Assembly: GCA_017165825.1 (NCBI GenBank)
Contig: CM029379.1
Coordinates: forward strand, 23,325,637 to 23,389,636
Direction of reading: 5' to 3'
From: Hepsetus odoe
Lineage: Eukaryota > Chordata > Actinopteri > Characiformes > Hepsetidae
DNA: 64,000 nucleotides
Shown one piece after another: positions 9,103-20,269 of this stretch (positions are counted from its first letter, which is position 1; each line of letters starts with the position of its first letter). Below the pieces are notes generated by a model. That model was given only the letters and a program-made list of their open reading frames with translations. It searched no databases and had not been told where the DNA came from. The position numbers and the translations under genes were made by a program.

Positions 9103-9401
9103 GGCTGACATGGCGGGGTGTGGGAAGGACGTCAACGCAGAGCCGAGAGTTTCATACTGAACTTGAATGACAGAAAACTTGCACAGAACTCATAAACTAA
9201 ATATATCTAACATAACGTGTAAAACATAACATAAATAAACACAAAAGTAAGCACACAGAATGACCAGCACCCTACTCTGATTCGTTTGGGCTTATAACAC
9301 CAGCCCCCAATGAGGCACACCTGGCACCCAATGCCCACTGATTGTGCACCCAATCTGCACAATCAGAGCAGGGCGCCCTCTACCGTCACAGAACCGTTAC
9401 A
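9103..9401 (-). repeat. Element A LTR, right (5' LTR on minus strand)
   Basis: About 299 bp, matching the left LTR apart from the missing 222-bp segment. An ATTAAA-type polyadenylation signal can be read on the minus strand opposite TTTAAT in the left copy. Confidence 0.75.
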
Positions 9402-9406
9402 AAGAC

Positions 9407-9884
9407 TGATGTCTATCAGGTAAGATGACATGCCATTCCATTTGGCAGCATTCCAGAGGTTTATCAGTGCAGATAATGTGTCAGTTTTAAACATCACAGT
9501 CAGTACAGCTTCTACTGGAGCCAACCCACTGCTCAGCTGTTGTTCTAGTTAAAGTTTTGCTTAACTTTTGGCATGGACTTGATGTTAAAGCAGAGGTTTA
9601 CATCAGTGTTTCTCAGTCCTTGTACTGGAGGCATCCTGCCTTGCACATTTAAAGTTTTTCAATCTGATCCACGTTAACTTATTAATAAACACTTACTAAG
9701 CTGTAGCGGTTGTGCTTGAGCAAGAAAGACAGGGCCGTGTGCCTCCTGGAACCTTGGTTGGAACCGTTAGGCAGAACTGGTGAGTGTATGTAAACGTACC
9801 AGGACATGATATCACAACCATGAAGCTTTTAGCAGGAGGCTGTTTTATTTTTTTTAGAATGAACTGTGGGATCACTGAATGTGC
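9407..9884. other. Unannotated stretch with one arm of a dispersed duplication
   Basis: No coding sequence. Bases 9771-9850 (GCAGAACTGGTGAGTG and onward) resemble 10238-10315, a diverged copy about 470 bp away. Confidence 0.5.
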
Positions 9885-10120
9885 TGGAGTCTATCCCAGC
9901 ACTCACAGTGTGAAAGGAAGAAGCTAAAACAGGTCTGGACAGGTTGCCAGTCCATTGTATGGCAGATACACTAACACACTCAAACACACAAACACCAAAC
10001 CACATGACATGGGGGGAACTTGCAAACCCCACACAAAAAACACTCTGGCAACCCTGAGTGGGAAGTGAAACCCAGGACCTTCTTGCTTGTGAGGTGTCAC
10101 CATGACGCCCTTGAAAAAAT
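9885..10120 (-). mobile_element. Old SINE-like copy (family 4)
   Basis: On the minus strand it reads GGGCGTCATGGTGACACCTC, then CAGGGTTGCCAGAG and an AACCTGTCC...CTGGGATAGACTCCAGCA-type end. Related copies at 22040-22335, 35700-35905 and 41385-41615 share this order. Probably tRNA-derived, heavily diverged. Confidence 0.5.
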
Positions 10121-10990
10121 AACACTAAACATTAAACAAACAAACAAACAAAAAACTTAAAGCCTGATCATGTAGGAGTTTTCTGCCGCTGGCCACATTG
10201 GGTAACCATTACTGAACACATTTAAAGGACCCTTGAAGCAGAACAGGTGAGTGAATGTAAATGTGCTTGTTCTTATGATGTCACAACCATGATGTAGTCG
10301 GTGGGGCTGTTTTTTTTGTTCTCACTTAGCTTGTCTATATGGCCACTGGGTTCTTTTAGAAACTTTACCATCATACTCACAATGATCATTTAACTGAAAA
10401 TAAATGGTAAGTATTTAAAAAAGAATAAAAGGTAAAAAAAGGTAAAGTGCCCCTAGCAAGCCAGGCAGTGTAGGAGTTCTCTGCCACTGGCCATATCTGC
10501 TAGTCGTTACTGAACCAACTGGCGATAATGCGACTAAAGTGACCCCCCCCCAAACAACAACCACCCACCACCCTCCCTCACAAACAGAAATAGCAGGGGT
10601 TTCTTTATTATACCCTTCTTTGAAATGGAGTCAAGAGAGAACAAAATCAAACAACTTTCATAAAAATGAAGGGGGACAGAGGGAGGTAGAACGAGAGGGA
10701 AAGAGAGCGGAGCACTGGGTTCCTTGACGAGGGTAATGATCAGTGTGGCTCAGTGTGTCACACACAGCCAGACAGGGCTACAATTAAAACCATTTTCAGA
10801 CAGGCAGTGAATGCCGCAACACTGTTATTAAAAACACACCCAACCCCCCCAACCCCCCACCCCCCAACACACACACACCTACACACACAAACACACACTC
10901 TTGTGCACAAACAAACTTGGGGTGGCGGAAGGTGGCGGCTTCTTCTAAAGAAAAAAGCAATTAAAGTGCCCCTAACTAGGCTGCTGTACT
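10121..10990. other. Unannotated stretch with diverged duplications and C-rich/CA-rich runs
   Basis: GTAGGAGTTTTCTGCCGCTG (10171 on) recurs as a close variant at 10470 on. C-rich runs lie at 10543-10580 and 10840-10870, with broken CA repeats to 10910. Open frames here are low-complexity. No gene seen. Confidence 0.5.
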
Positions 10991-10991
10991 A

Positions 10992-10993
<2 letters not shown>

Positions 10994-11044
<51 letters not shown>
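10994..11044. repeat. (GT)n microsatellite
   Basis: Uninterrupted GT run of about 51 bp. Confidence 0.95.
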
Positions 11045-11046
<2 letters not shown>

Positions 11047-12199
11047 AAACCAAAAATGTCAGCTTACTGTGTACTAAAGGTCACATCTGAGTTCACAAGT
11101 GACGCCACAAACTTTCAATGCTGATTAAAAAAAAAAGAACAAACACATTTTCCCCCACTTTGCATGGAAGTTACAAGGCAAAACAGTGAAATGACCTACT
11201 ATTTTTGATGGAATTAAGTGAGGCTCCAAGCACTTCAAGCCATATTGAAGCTGGATTACGGGAGACCTCAAATCTTCCCAAAGTTATGACAGATTCAAAA
11301 TTCTTTTTAAATTAAAATTAAATAACAAGCTACAACCTAGTTCCAGTTAAATCCAACATGAAGCTAGTGAAGTATTTTTCAGTGTCTTACTGGACAGAGA
11401 TCATAGCCAGATAAAGCTGAATGAATGAAAGTTTGAATGAATGAATGAATAAACGAATGACTGAATGATCTTCATTGTCAGTATATTCAAGATGAAATTC
11501 TGCAAGGTTCCCTTCAATGGTAGTTCAAATAAAAAATAATGAAATAAGTTCATATGAGCAGCAAATGATAAGAGAAACAGCAGTAATAGCAGCTTAACCT
11601 CTTGAGACCCTGCATCCTTGTATGCATATATTACATTTTGTGTTTTCTGCAGCTTAACTTTTATTTTGCTCAACTTTTTCCTCAACCAGTTGGCCTCATT
11701 TGTAGACCCTGGTCTCAGTTAAATGACTGGAAGTCTAAAATAACATACAACTAGGTAAAATAAAAGAATAAATAACAAGGCAGTTTGATATGCCATACAA
11801 GTGTGATGAGATGTGTTGCCGTTATTTGGGAAGTAAATGAGGACAGTGGTATTTTATAGTCATTTAAATACAAAGTGAAGGTTTCAAAGTAAAAACACAT
11901 AGGTTAGGAAGTTTTAGAAATATACCAGTTACCAAGAATTGACATAGTTTTTGCTGTATTTACCCCTAAATTTAAATTCACTTGATATGAAAGGTGTTGT
12001 GTTGGCTTCAGCTAATTAGATTGTGGGGTGCTGTGTTGGAGGGTTTATAACTTTGGGATGGCTGGTCAGTGAAGCTGACGTTTAAATTTTCTGTTCCACC
12101 TGCCATGAGACAGCAGTTATGATGCTGTGTGGGTTCCAAATCTCACAGCTGGTCAATTAAAGATGGAACTATAACTTTGAATTCAAAGCTAACTGCAGT
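11045..12199. other. Unannotated AT-rich stretch
   Basis: No gene. A GAAT-type simple repeat occupies about 11419-11470. The rest is unique-looking AT-rich DNA with no recognisable element. Confidence 0.5.
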
Positions 12200-12415
12200 C
12201 AACAGGAAGTGAAAGTGACTATTCTTGTCATTGTGAAACATGGAATAGCACACAGTGAAACACAATAAAGTTACACCTCTGCATTTCACCCGCACACTCA
12301 AACACATGCAGCAGGGGGCAGCTATTGAAAGTGCCTGGGGAGCAGTGATGGGGACGCATGGATGGATGGATGGATGGGTGAATGCCTGGATGGATGGATG
12401 GATGGTTGGATGGAT
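12200..12415 (-). mobile_element. SINE family 1, 5'-truncated, followed by (GGAT)n
   Basis: 12200-12355 is the reverse complement of the family-1 body and tail (compare 14900-15017). It stops at the CACTGCTCCCC-equivalent point, where a GGAT/GGTT repeat (12356-12415) begins. The tRNA-like head is missing. Confidence 0.75.
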
Positions 12416-13085
12416 GGTGCCTGTACAGTACACTGGACCCAGATTTGGTTATGACATGTGTTGCGTCGGAAAGGATCAATGCGCGTGGAGTGTTTGAGCA
12501 AATACACTGCTCAATAACCCAGCTAGCTGGAAAGAACTGACCAGGCTCTTCCTAGTCAATTAACACTAGTAGATTTACCTCAGGTCATTTTAATCAGCCA
12601 CTTCTATTGTCCAATTAGCTTCAATAGTGTTATCCGTGGCCCTTATTCTCCCACATATGGTCAGCCGAAAGCCAAGCAGGATATTATTCACACACCCAGA
12701 GGTTTCAGGATTCAATAAAACATTAATGTTCGTGAATAATTAACATTTGGGAATTAAAGTATGTGTGTGTGTGGGGGGGGTTTATATTAATATAAACCAT
12801 TTAGCAGACCATTATTATAATGGACATACTGTGATTAAGTGGAGACTTTTACGACTTAATGCAGCCTTCTCAGGAAAAGCACTTTTTAAAAAGAACAAGT
12901 TTAAAATGGCAGCAATTTATTTTCAACCTAATTGGCCTTGTAGCATTTGTTATGCTGGAGAGAAGGAAACAGAGCCACTGTGGTTAGTCATTGTTGGCAG
13001 GTGAAGGCATTTTCTAACTATAAGATTGTTGTAAAGATGTTAAATGATTGTTTAGCAAAATACTTAACAGACACTTGATGAAATA
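12416..13085. other. Unannotated stretch
   Basis: Unique-looking sequence with a short GT/G run at 12761-12780. No gene or known repeat seen. Confidence 0.4.
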
Positions 13086-13425
13086 CGACTACTGCTACTA
13101 CTACACCTACTACTACAAATACTACTACTAATGCTACTACAACAACAAAAACAACAACAACTACTACTAGTGCTGCTGCTACTACTACTGCTATTACTAC
13201 TGCTACTACTACTACTGCTCCTACAAATACTACTACTACTACTGCTACTACTGCTGCTATTACTACTGCTACTACTACTACTACAAATACTACTACAACA
13301 ACAACTACTGCTACTACTACTACAAATACTACAATTACTGCTACTACTACTACAAATATTACTACTACAACAAAAACAACAACTACTACTGCTGCTGCTA
13401 CTACAACGACAACAACAATAAACGC
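13086..13425. repeat. Compound trinucleotide array (ACT/GCT/ACA)n
   Basis: About 340 bp made almost wholly of ACT, GCT, AAT and ACA triplets in register. It creates long poly-Ser/Cys and poly-Leu open frames on opposite strands, which are artefacts of the repeat. Confidence 0.95.
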
Positions 13426-14424
13426 TTATATCATATGACTCTACTATTTTTAAAATGTTGTTGTATGTCACTGTGTCAAATGTCCTATTTACCCCAATAC
13501 CATACAGGAAAATGTAGCTATATAAACAGCCCATACTGAATTACTGTTTTTGTGTTGTCACAAAAACCTACACTGCATATTCAGGTTAAACTGCTTTGCT
13601 CTGCTCATGATAAAGTTATAGTAAGAACTTCAGCCCATGCTGCTTTTTGAATAATGCATAATACAGGGCAACAAATCAGAACAGAAGCAAATTACATATC
13701 ACAATCTTAAAAGCACAGCAACAGCCATTTTAAAGAGGTATGAAAATGATGTAGAAATGAATTCAGAGATTTTGCATTAAACCACACAGATCTTTTAAAT
13801 CAAGCTCAGGGACCAGTGTGTGAAATGCAGTGCTGCTGATGGCAGTCTGACTTAAACTGCAAATGCTTAAACAGTGCTTCACATTTCGGTTCCATGGTCT
13901 GACGCTGAAAAAACAACCTGTGTGTGTGTGTGTGTGTGTGTTTGGGCACAAGAATATCTCACCTTTCAGAATTTAATTTGGAGATTATGGGACCACATCA
14001 GCACCTGACAGGATTTCCATAGTTAGGGGTTCACAAAATCATGCTGGCCCCAAGAGTCATCCTCTGGACTAGAGCATGATGGGAAAGGAACAACACTACT
14101 CACTGCCCACACTCTCACACATAACCTCATAATGCTATTATTCATGCAGTCATTAGCCACTCTATCAGGAACACCTCTCCTGGAGCTGTACCTTGCTGGT
14201 GTATAGTTAGAGACCATAGCTTGTCTGCACGGTCTGTGTTGCTCCTGTTTTCCTTCTGTGGACATTTTCTGACCCCAAAAGGGTTGGACTTCTCTCAACA
14301 ACTCTCAACACGATACTGACATGTGCAAACTGCACAACAGTATCCTCATTTAGCGCACATATTACCATGGACAGTGACACTGCTGATCTAAGAACTAAAC
14401 ATTATCTGGTCAAGAAAGATGAAG
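13426..14424. other. Unannotated stretch
   Basis: No gene. A GT repeat lies at 13918-13941. Open frames here lack known motifs. Confidence 0.4.
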
Positions 14425-14600
14425 TGAAAATTACTTTGTCATTGGAAAACACAGCACAGCACAAAACGCAATGAAATGCATCCTCTGCTTTAAACTCACA
14501 CACACACCATGTGCGGGAAGCAGTGATGGGGTCAATATCTTGCTCAAGCGTACCTCAGGGCAACCTACTGGTCCTATAATAGGGAGTGAAGCTAATCAGC
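14425..14600 (-). mobile_element. SINE family 1, diverged copy
   Basis: Reverse complement of the family-1 body: TTGTCATTG...CACAGCACAGCAC, CCTCTGC, AAGCAGTGATGGGG and CTTGCTCAAGCGTACCTCAGG can all be aligned with 14850-15010. The head end is degraded. Confidence 0.7.
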
Positions 14601-14772
14601 TTCACTCAATATAACATAACATATAACAATATAACATTTACCCTACTTTTAGGGTAACATTTACTCAATATAACATTTAAGTTTAATTCCCAAGCTTCCA
14701 AGAGGAAGCACAAGCAAGGTGTTTCTAATAAAGTGGCCAGCGAGTGGAAGCACAAGGTAGGTATTTCTAATA

Positions 14773-15031
14773 AGCGGTGGCCTAGTGGTTAGGGAGTTGC
14801 CCTCGCATTGGAAGATTGTGGGTTCGATTCCCTCACCAATAGGTTGCCCTGATGTACCCCTGAGCAAGGTACCGTCCCTGTCACTGCTCCCCGGGCGCTT
14901 TCAATTGCTGCCCACTGCTGCACGGTGTTTGAGTGCATGGGTTAAATGCAGAGGTCCAATTTCGTTGTGGTTCACTGTCTGCTGTGCTGTGACCTTGCAA
15001 TGACAAGGGTTGTCACAAAAAAAAAAAAAAT
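14773..15031 (+). mobile_element. SINE family 1, full-length copy with poly-A
   Basis: A tRNA-like head with an A-box-like TGGCCTAGTGG and a B-box-like GGTTCGATTCC (around 14820-14831) gives an internal RNA polymerase III promoter. The body TGAGCAAGGTACCGTCCCTG and the tail ending GACAAGGGTTGTCAC are followed by 14 A residues. It is the best reference copy of this family in the window. Confidence 0.85.
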
Positions 15032-15099
15032 GCACTATTTGTGTGGAGTTTGTGTCAATTATTCCATTTTCTCTTCACAGTGAGAGAACAGCAGAGCAT

Positions 15100-15150
15100 C
15101 CAGCAACACACACACACACACACACACAGACACACACACACACACACACA
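15100..15150. repeat. (CA)n microsatellite
   Basis: CA run with one GA interruption. Confidence 0.9.
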
Positions 15151-15675
15151 ATCTTCCAGATTACCTAGCCTGACACAGAGAATCAAAAGGACAAGATGTG
15201 GGATAAAAAGGCTAAATGCAAACATTACAGAGACAAGGGGCCAATAAAACACAACATCTGGTGAATCTGAAAATAAATAGAAACTGTACAGTACAGTTAT
15301 TCCATGTAAAGAGTGTATTTATTACTTTTAATAACAAATTAACAAGCTATTTAAGTCATCATCAAAGGTCATTAGAAGATCACATGTATGAAAACAAAAA
15401 CAAAAAAAAAAACATTAGACTAGGCTAAGGTTTAATGTTTACATTCATCTGATTGTGTCCTTTGTCCTGCAGAGAAAACAGGTGATTGCTTCCAGAACGT
15501 TGTGCTCCCGGGAATATAAATGAGCTGGCCTCTGTTAGCCTGTTCAAGCATTTCAGTGAACCAGCTAATACAAGTGTTAGACTTGACAGCAAAATGGAAC
15601 TGGCTTGCAAAATGCTTGCATAGTGCTTGGTCAGAATGTTTGTGTGTGTCAGTGAGAGATTGGGTCAGAGAGGGG

Positions 15676-15732
<57 letters not shown>

Positions 15733-17134
15733 TGTAGTGTATATAATTTATATAGTGTATATAATTTGCCGCCTTAAAAACTATCCGTGAGTGCTTAAGT
15801 GAAAATTGACTATTTACACCAAGCATTTCTGCCAAACAACATTGCAGACACATACGGCAGCAAAAAAGCCTCAAGGTAATGGACAGCAGGGTGGGGTTAA
15901 ACTGTTGACTCGACCCCAACGCGCCGAATGCATTTGCTGCATCCAGATGGCCAACCCCATTAATAAATCTGAAAAAAAAGCTAAAAAAAGGATCAAGCAA
16001 GGGGGCCTGTTTGGTTTTGGTAGAATGACTGAGTGGGGAATGGAGTGATGAATGGTTTTGGGGATGTCTTAATGAATAGATAGACTGGTGTTTGGACTGA
16101 TAAAATGAAAAATAAGTATGAACAGGGTGTCCTGTGAGATATTGGAGATTTCTCTGTGGCTTGGTGTTCAAATATGTTCAGAAAGGAACAAATGCATTTC
16201 CCCTGATGAAGTTCTTTGTTACCTTGGAGTTTAGTTTGGATCATTGTTTTGCATGAGAAAATTCCTCCTTTAAATGACTTTGTCCTTTGTTTCTGTTGTT
16301 GTTTCTGTAGACTTCAGAATTCATTCCATTGCTACAGAGTTCATTTTGGCAGCTACTGTAGTACTGTAGTACTGCCAACTAGTCTTTATTTTAGTCTTCA
16401 GACAAACTTTCTATAATTTAACTATAATTTCATTATAGTCAACTTTTAGTCATGTTTTTAGTAAAAACACTTTCAAATAAGCATATAAATATTTTATAAA
16501 CGCATGTTCGCTTTACTCAAATAGGTTTACCTGTTCTGTTCTGGTAGGAAAAAATATTAATGCTAATAATGTTAATAGTCAAGCCAAGCACGTTTCACTT
16601 AAGATTTAAAGCTAGAAACCTGAATTTAAATATATTAAAACTTTAAGTAGGCCAACTGTAGCCTGCCTTAAAAAAAAAAATTGCTTACAGGCTTACAAGC
16701 ATATTTGTAATTTAAGTACACACAGCTGACTACCCAGTAACGCCGACCAGCAAATGTTACATGCTTATAGCAGGACTTAGTGTCTCTTGAAGGTTTTCCC
16801 AGCCCTTTATTTTGAATTGAACTTTATTTTGAAGCCCTGTGACTTATTTCCAAGCTCTGCATTTAGTGTTCTATTCAGCTAAACTATGAATAAATAGTTT
16901 GATCAGCACACATCAGAAACATGACAGGAAAACATTGTTAAGTATGTTGCTAGAAGAACTAGGTGCATTTTGAATCTCCAACATGTTCTGTCACAGCTTT
17001 ATCATCAAATCTCAATTTTTAACTCGTTGTCTTAGTCATGACAAAAAGCTTGCTGAAGAACATTTTTCATCATTCATTTCATTTACAGAACTAACATTGT
17101 TCTGCTACCATTGTGAGTTACATTGTGTGTTCTG
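15151..17134. other. Unannotated stretch with (GA)n at 15681-15729
   Basis: Apart from a pure GA tract of about 49 bp, this is AT-rich unique-looking sequence. The 168-codon minus-strand open frame ending at 15665 reads through the GA tract and has no recognisable motif. Confidence 0.4.
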
Positions 17135-17300
17135 GTGGTTATATTTGGGGGATCCTGGGTTTGAATTCCAGACCAGTAGGTTACCCTGAGGTACACTAAC
17201 CCAATGTTCCATCCTCCTTCACTGCTCAATAGATGCTGAATGTATGGATGCCCCCTGTTTCACTTGGGTGGATTGGTTAAATGCAGAGTGCACACTGGTG
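17135..17300 (+). mobile_element. SINE head/body, degraded
   Basis: Contains GGGTTTGAATTCCAGACC (B-box-like), TAGGTTACCCTGAGGTAC and TGGTTAAATGCAGAG in family-1 order, with many changes. Confidence 0.55.
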
Positions 17301-17752
17301 TTTTTTTTGCGCTGTGCCATTTAAAGCACAGTAGGCAGAGCAAAAAATGCAGAAATAGGACAAAGTTTTTTTGGAGAATGTACAATTCCTCCTTCTGCCA
17401 GCTCTTTGTCACCCATCAGATGAGATGATCCAGGCATGTCAGTGTGGGCGAAGTCTCAGGTGTATGTGTGAGGTTGTAATTGGTTATTATACCCTGCATG
17501 TGTGTGACACACCTGTGTGCACCTAGTGCAGACATGCCATTTGGACAAATCCCAAAAATTGGCAGGATAGGCGTGGGTCACAATTTGGAAGAGCTTTGCC
17601 ATGTGTTCCTAATGTTCTTTTTTTTTAAAGTTGCAGTGAGGTTCTGGGTTCTGTTGTTGATTTCAAGAATAAACAAAATCAATAAACTTTTTCAGAAACT
17701 GCAGGTCACTTGGGTTTAGAGTTTGTTTTTACACCTGCAGCATTGAATGGAA

Positions 17753-17996
17753 AGTGAAAGTGGCAACCCTTGTCATTGCGAGGTCACAGCATAGCACACA
17801 GTGAACCACAACAAAATTTGACCTCTGCATTTCACCCATACACACACACGTGCAGCAATTGAAAGCACCCAGGGAGCAGTGACAGGGACAGTATCTTGCT
17901 CAAGGGTACCTCAGGGCAACGCACTGGGGTGGGAATTGAACCCACAATCTTCCGATGCAAGGCCAACTCCCTAACCACTAGGCCACCGCTGCCCTG
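17753..17996 (-). mobile_element. SINE family 1, near full length
   Basis: Reverse complement of the 14773-15017 copy, from the tail (GGCAACCCTTGTCATTGCGA) to the head (CCTAACCACTAGGCCACCGC). B-box complement GGAATTGAACCCACAA at about 17933. Confidence 0.85.
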
Positions 17997-18686
17997 TAGC
18001 ACAGTTAGTCATTTGTAGTAGGGAATGCAATAATCACACTCAGGCCCGCGCCAACATAATTTGCTTGAGACCAGCGAAGGGAACATTCTGATGTGGGGTG
18101 TAGTGACATATTTTAGATCGCTTGGATATTTCTGTTCCCCCTTTTCCACCAACAGGGAATTTGTTTACATTGTGTTTTATGCACAAAATCTTTAGGAGCA
18201 TTTTCACCAAAAGTAAATTGGATCAGAGTTTGCATGTTTTTGGGTGCTTTCGCGCCAGCAGCCTACAAACTAAACTGAACTGTACCACTTTTGACACATG
18301 GTTTGTTTAATTTGTATAGGTCAGAACATAATAATTACTTCTGGGTCTAGTCCCAGTCAAAGTGGAGCGGTTTGTTTGGGATGAGATTCAGCCTCAATTC
18401 AAACTGACTAAGGGGTGAAATTTGAGCTAAATCTAAAATCTAAGACTTCAGACTTCAGACTTCCTTATGACTGCCCTGTGAAACAGTTGGGTATGACCCT
18501 GAAGCTTAATTTTCAGAACTTGCAGTACGGTTTTGTTGTACCCTGCAGTTTACCTGGAGCTCCACCCAGTCCCAAAATCACAAACAAATACACACACATA
18601 AACCTTGAAGGGCAAGTCCATAAAGTTTGTAAAAAAAACTATAAAAACTACCAGCTCACACCTTCACTCTGCTATGACCTCTAACA
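17997..18686. other. Unannotated stretch
   Basis: No known element or gene. The 89-codon open frame at 18415 has no recognisable domain. Confidence 0.4.
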
Positions 18687-18695
18687 ATGTGTGTG

Positions 18696-18730
<35 letters not shown>

Positions 18731-18837
18731 GTGCGTATGTGAGTTTATGTGTGTGCGTGTGTTTATGTGCTATGTGTGGGTGTGTTTATGTGCGTGTGTG
18801 TGTAGCATTAGGTGTAAGGTAAACAGACCCCTGCCCT

Positions 18838-18877
<40 letters not shown>

Positions 18878-19000
18878 CATACACACACACACACACACAC
18901 AGCAGGTAGTACAGTGTGGATGGACACTGCAGGGCACTCCATCCATCTTTTAGAAGAAGGAGGTAAAAAAGTATAGACCCCTTTATTCTCTCTCTCTCTT

Positions 19001-19067
<67 letters not shown>

Positions 19068-19151
19068 CTATGTAACTCTGTTGTGAAATGAGGGTGTTCC
19101 ATCATTGTGCACTCTGTTCTTGACATAGACCAGGGGCGCAGGCACTGAAAG

Positions 19152-19224
<73 letters not shown>

Positions 19225-19279
19225 TGTTCAGATTTGTTAATAATACAACATTTTAGTTAATAATACATTATTATAATAG

Positions 19280-19356
<77 letters not shown>

Positions 19357-19370
19357 TAGATAGATAATAA
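18687..19370. repeat. Microsatellite cluster: GT, CA, TC, GT, GA, AT
   Basis: In order: interrupted GT (18687-18803), CA (18839-18901), TC (18988-19055), GT (19154-19187), GA (19188-19222), AT (19286-19353) and GATA (19354-19366). The first two runs are complementary and could pair as a large hairpin. Open frames here are repeat artefacts. Confidence 0.95.
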
Positions 19371-20269
19371 ATAATAATATTATAAATACAATACATTTAG
19401 TTAATACATACATTATAAAACATTACAGGACAATATTCATCATTTCATTGTTGAATATTCATTAGCATTTAGCATTGACATCACAGTTTGTGACTCAGAG
19501 CCCTATTTGGGAAATTATTTTTTGGATTATGTTGCTGTCACTTTGATGCTTTTGATTTGCTGTGTTTTGCATATGGATGATTTTTCAGAAGCCGTATTGA
19601 AAATTCTTGGTGTTGTTCAACACTTCCACTTCTCTGACATCCCACACATAAACTGTTAGATTGTTCCCCATGGCTGATATTTTCACTGTTAGTTCCTTGC
19701 TGCAATTTTCATATCTCAGGCTGACTGGTTTGTGTTCACTGTCTTCTGATTTATTTCACATTACATTTATTTGTGAAGTCAGAAGAATTTCAGTACATTC
19801 TTAATGAATATCAGAATCTGAAAACTTTCTTGAACCTGTGGAAAAGTGTTTACTTTTTTTTTTTTTCAAAACCAAACATCAGTTTCATTATTTTCTTCTC
19901 TGATATCATTTTCTAAATGTTGTATGTCTTTCTTAGGCCACTGCTGTTTTGTATGTTTTTCTTCCACTTTAGAAAAGGCAATGACACCTTTTCTTGCAGG
20001 AAATTCATTTTAATTAGTATCCTTGGACATCACTTTCAGACAACATGCATTTTAATTTAATCTAATTATTACAGCCACCAGACCCTATCCACCAACTGTC
20101 AGTCTGATGGCCAGCCAGTTCAACACAAAGCTCCCATAGCAAGAAACTACTTGCGAAAAACACAGGACCACAGAGGCGGTAATGTAAATGCAATTACATA
20201 TGTAAAGTAATTTAACCCACCCTCTCTTCCTGAAAATTAGTTGATCAGGTTTGCTTTAGTTTTGAATGA
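19371..20269. other. Unannotated AT-rich stretch
   Basis: Unique-looking sequence with no gene or known repeat recognised. Confidence 0.4.

Larger units (their letters stand above)
7952..9401 (-). mobile_element. Element A: short non-autonomous LTR retroelement (TRIM-like)
   Basis: Two direct repeats (7952-8451 and about 9103-9401) enclose about 650 bp with no enzyme coding. The whole starts TGTCACGG, ends CCGTTACA, and is flanked by the 5-bp duplication AAGAC (7947-7951 and 9402-9406). Minus orientation is inferred from a purine tract TTTGGGGAGGGGTACC (complement of 8451-8466) abutting the left repeat. No primer-binding site was recognised. Size and layout match terminal-repeat retroelements in miniature, which depend on enzymes from autonomous relatives. 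Confidence 0.8.

Noticed and set aside
13064..13534. 156-codon Ser/Cys-rich minus-strand frame and 96-codon poly-Leu plus frame
   Set aside because: Both are translations of the trinucleotide array.
14773..15031. True tRNA gene
   Set aside because: The head resembles a tRNA with A and B boxes, but body, tail and poly-A show it is a SINE, with many copies in the window.
15665..16171. 168-codon minus-strand frame
   Set aside because: Runs through a GA tract with no motif; composition not protein-like.
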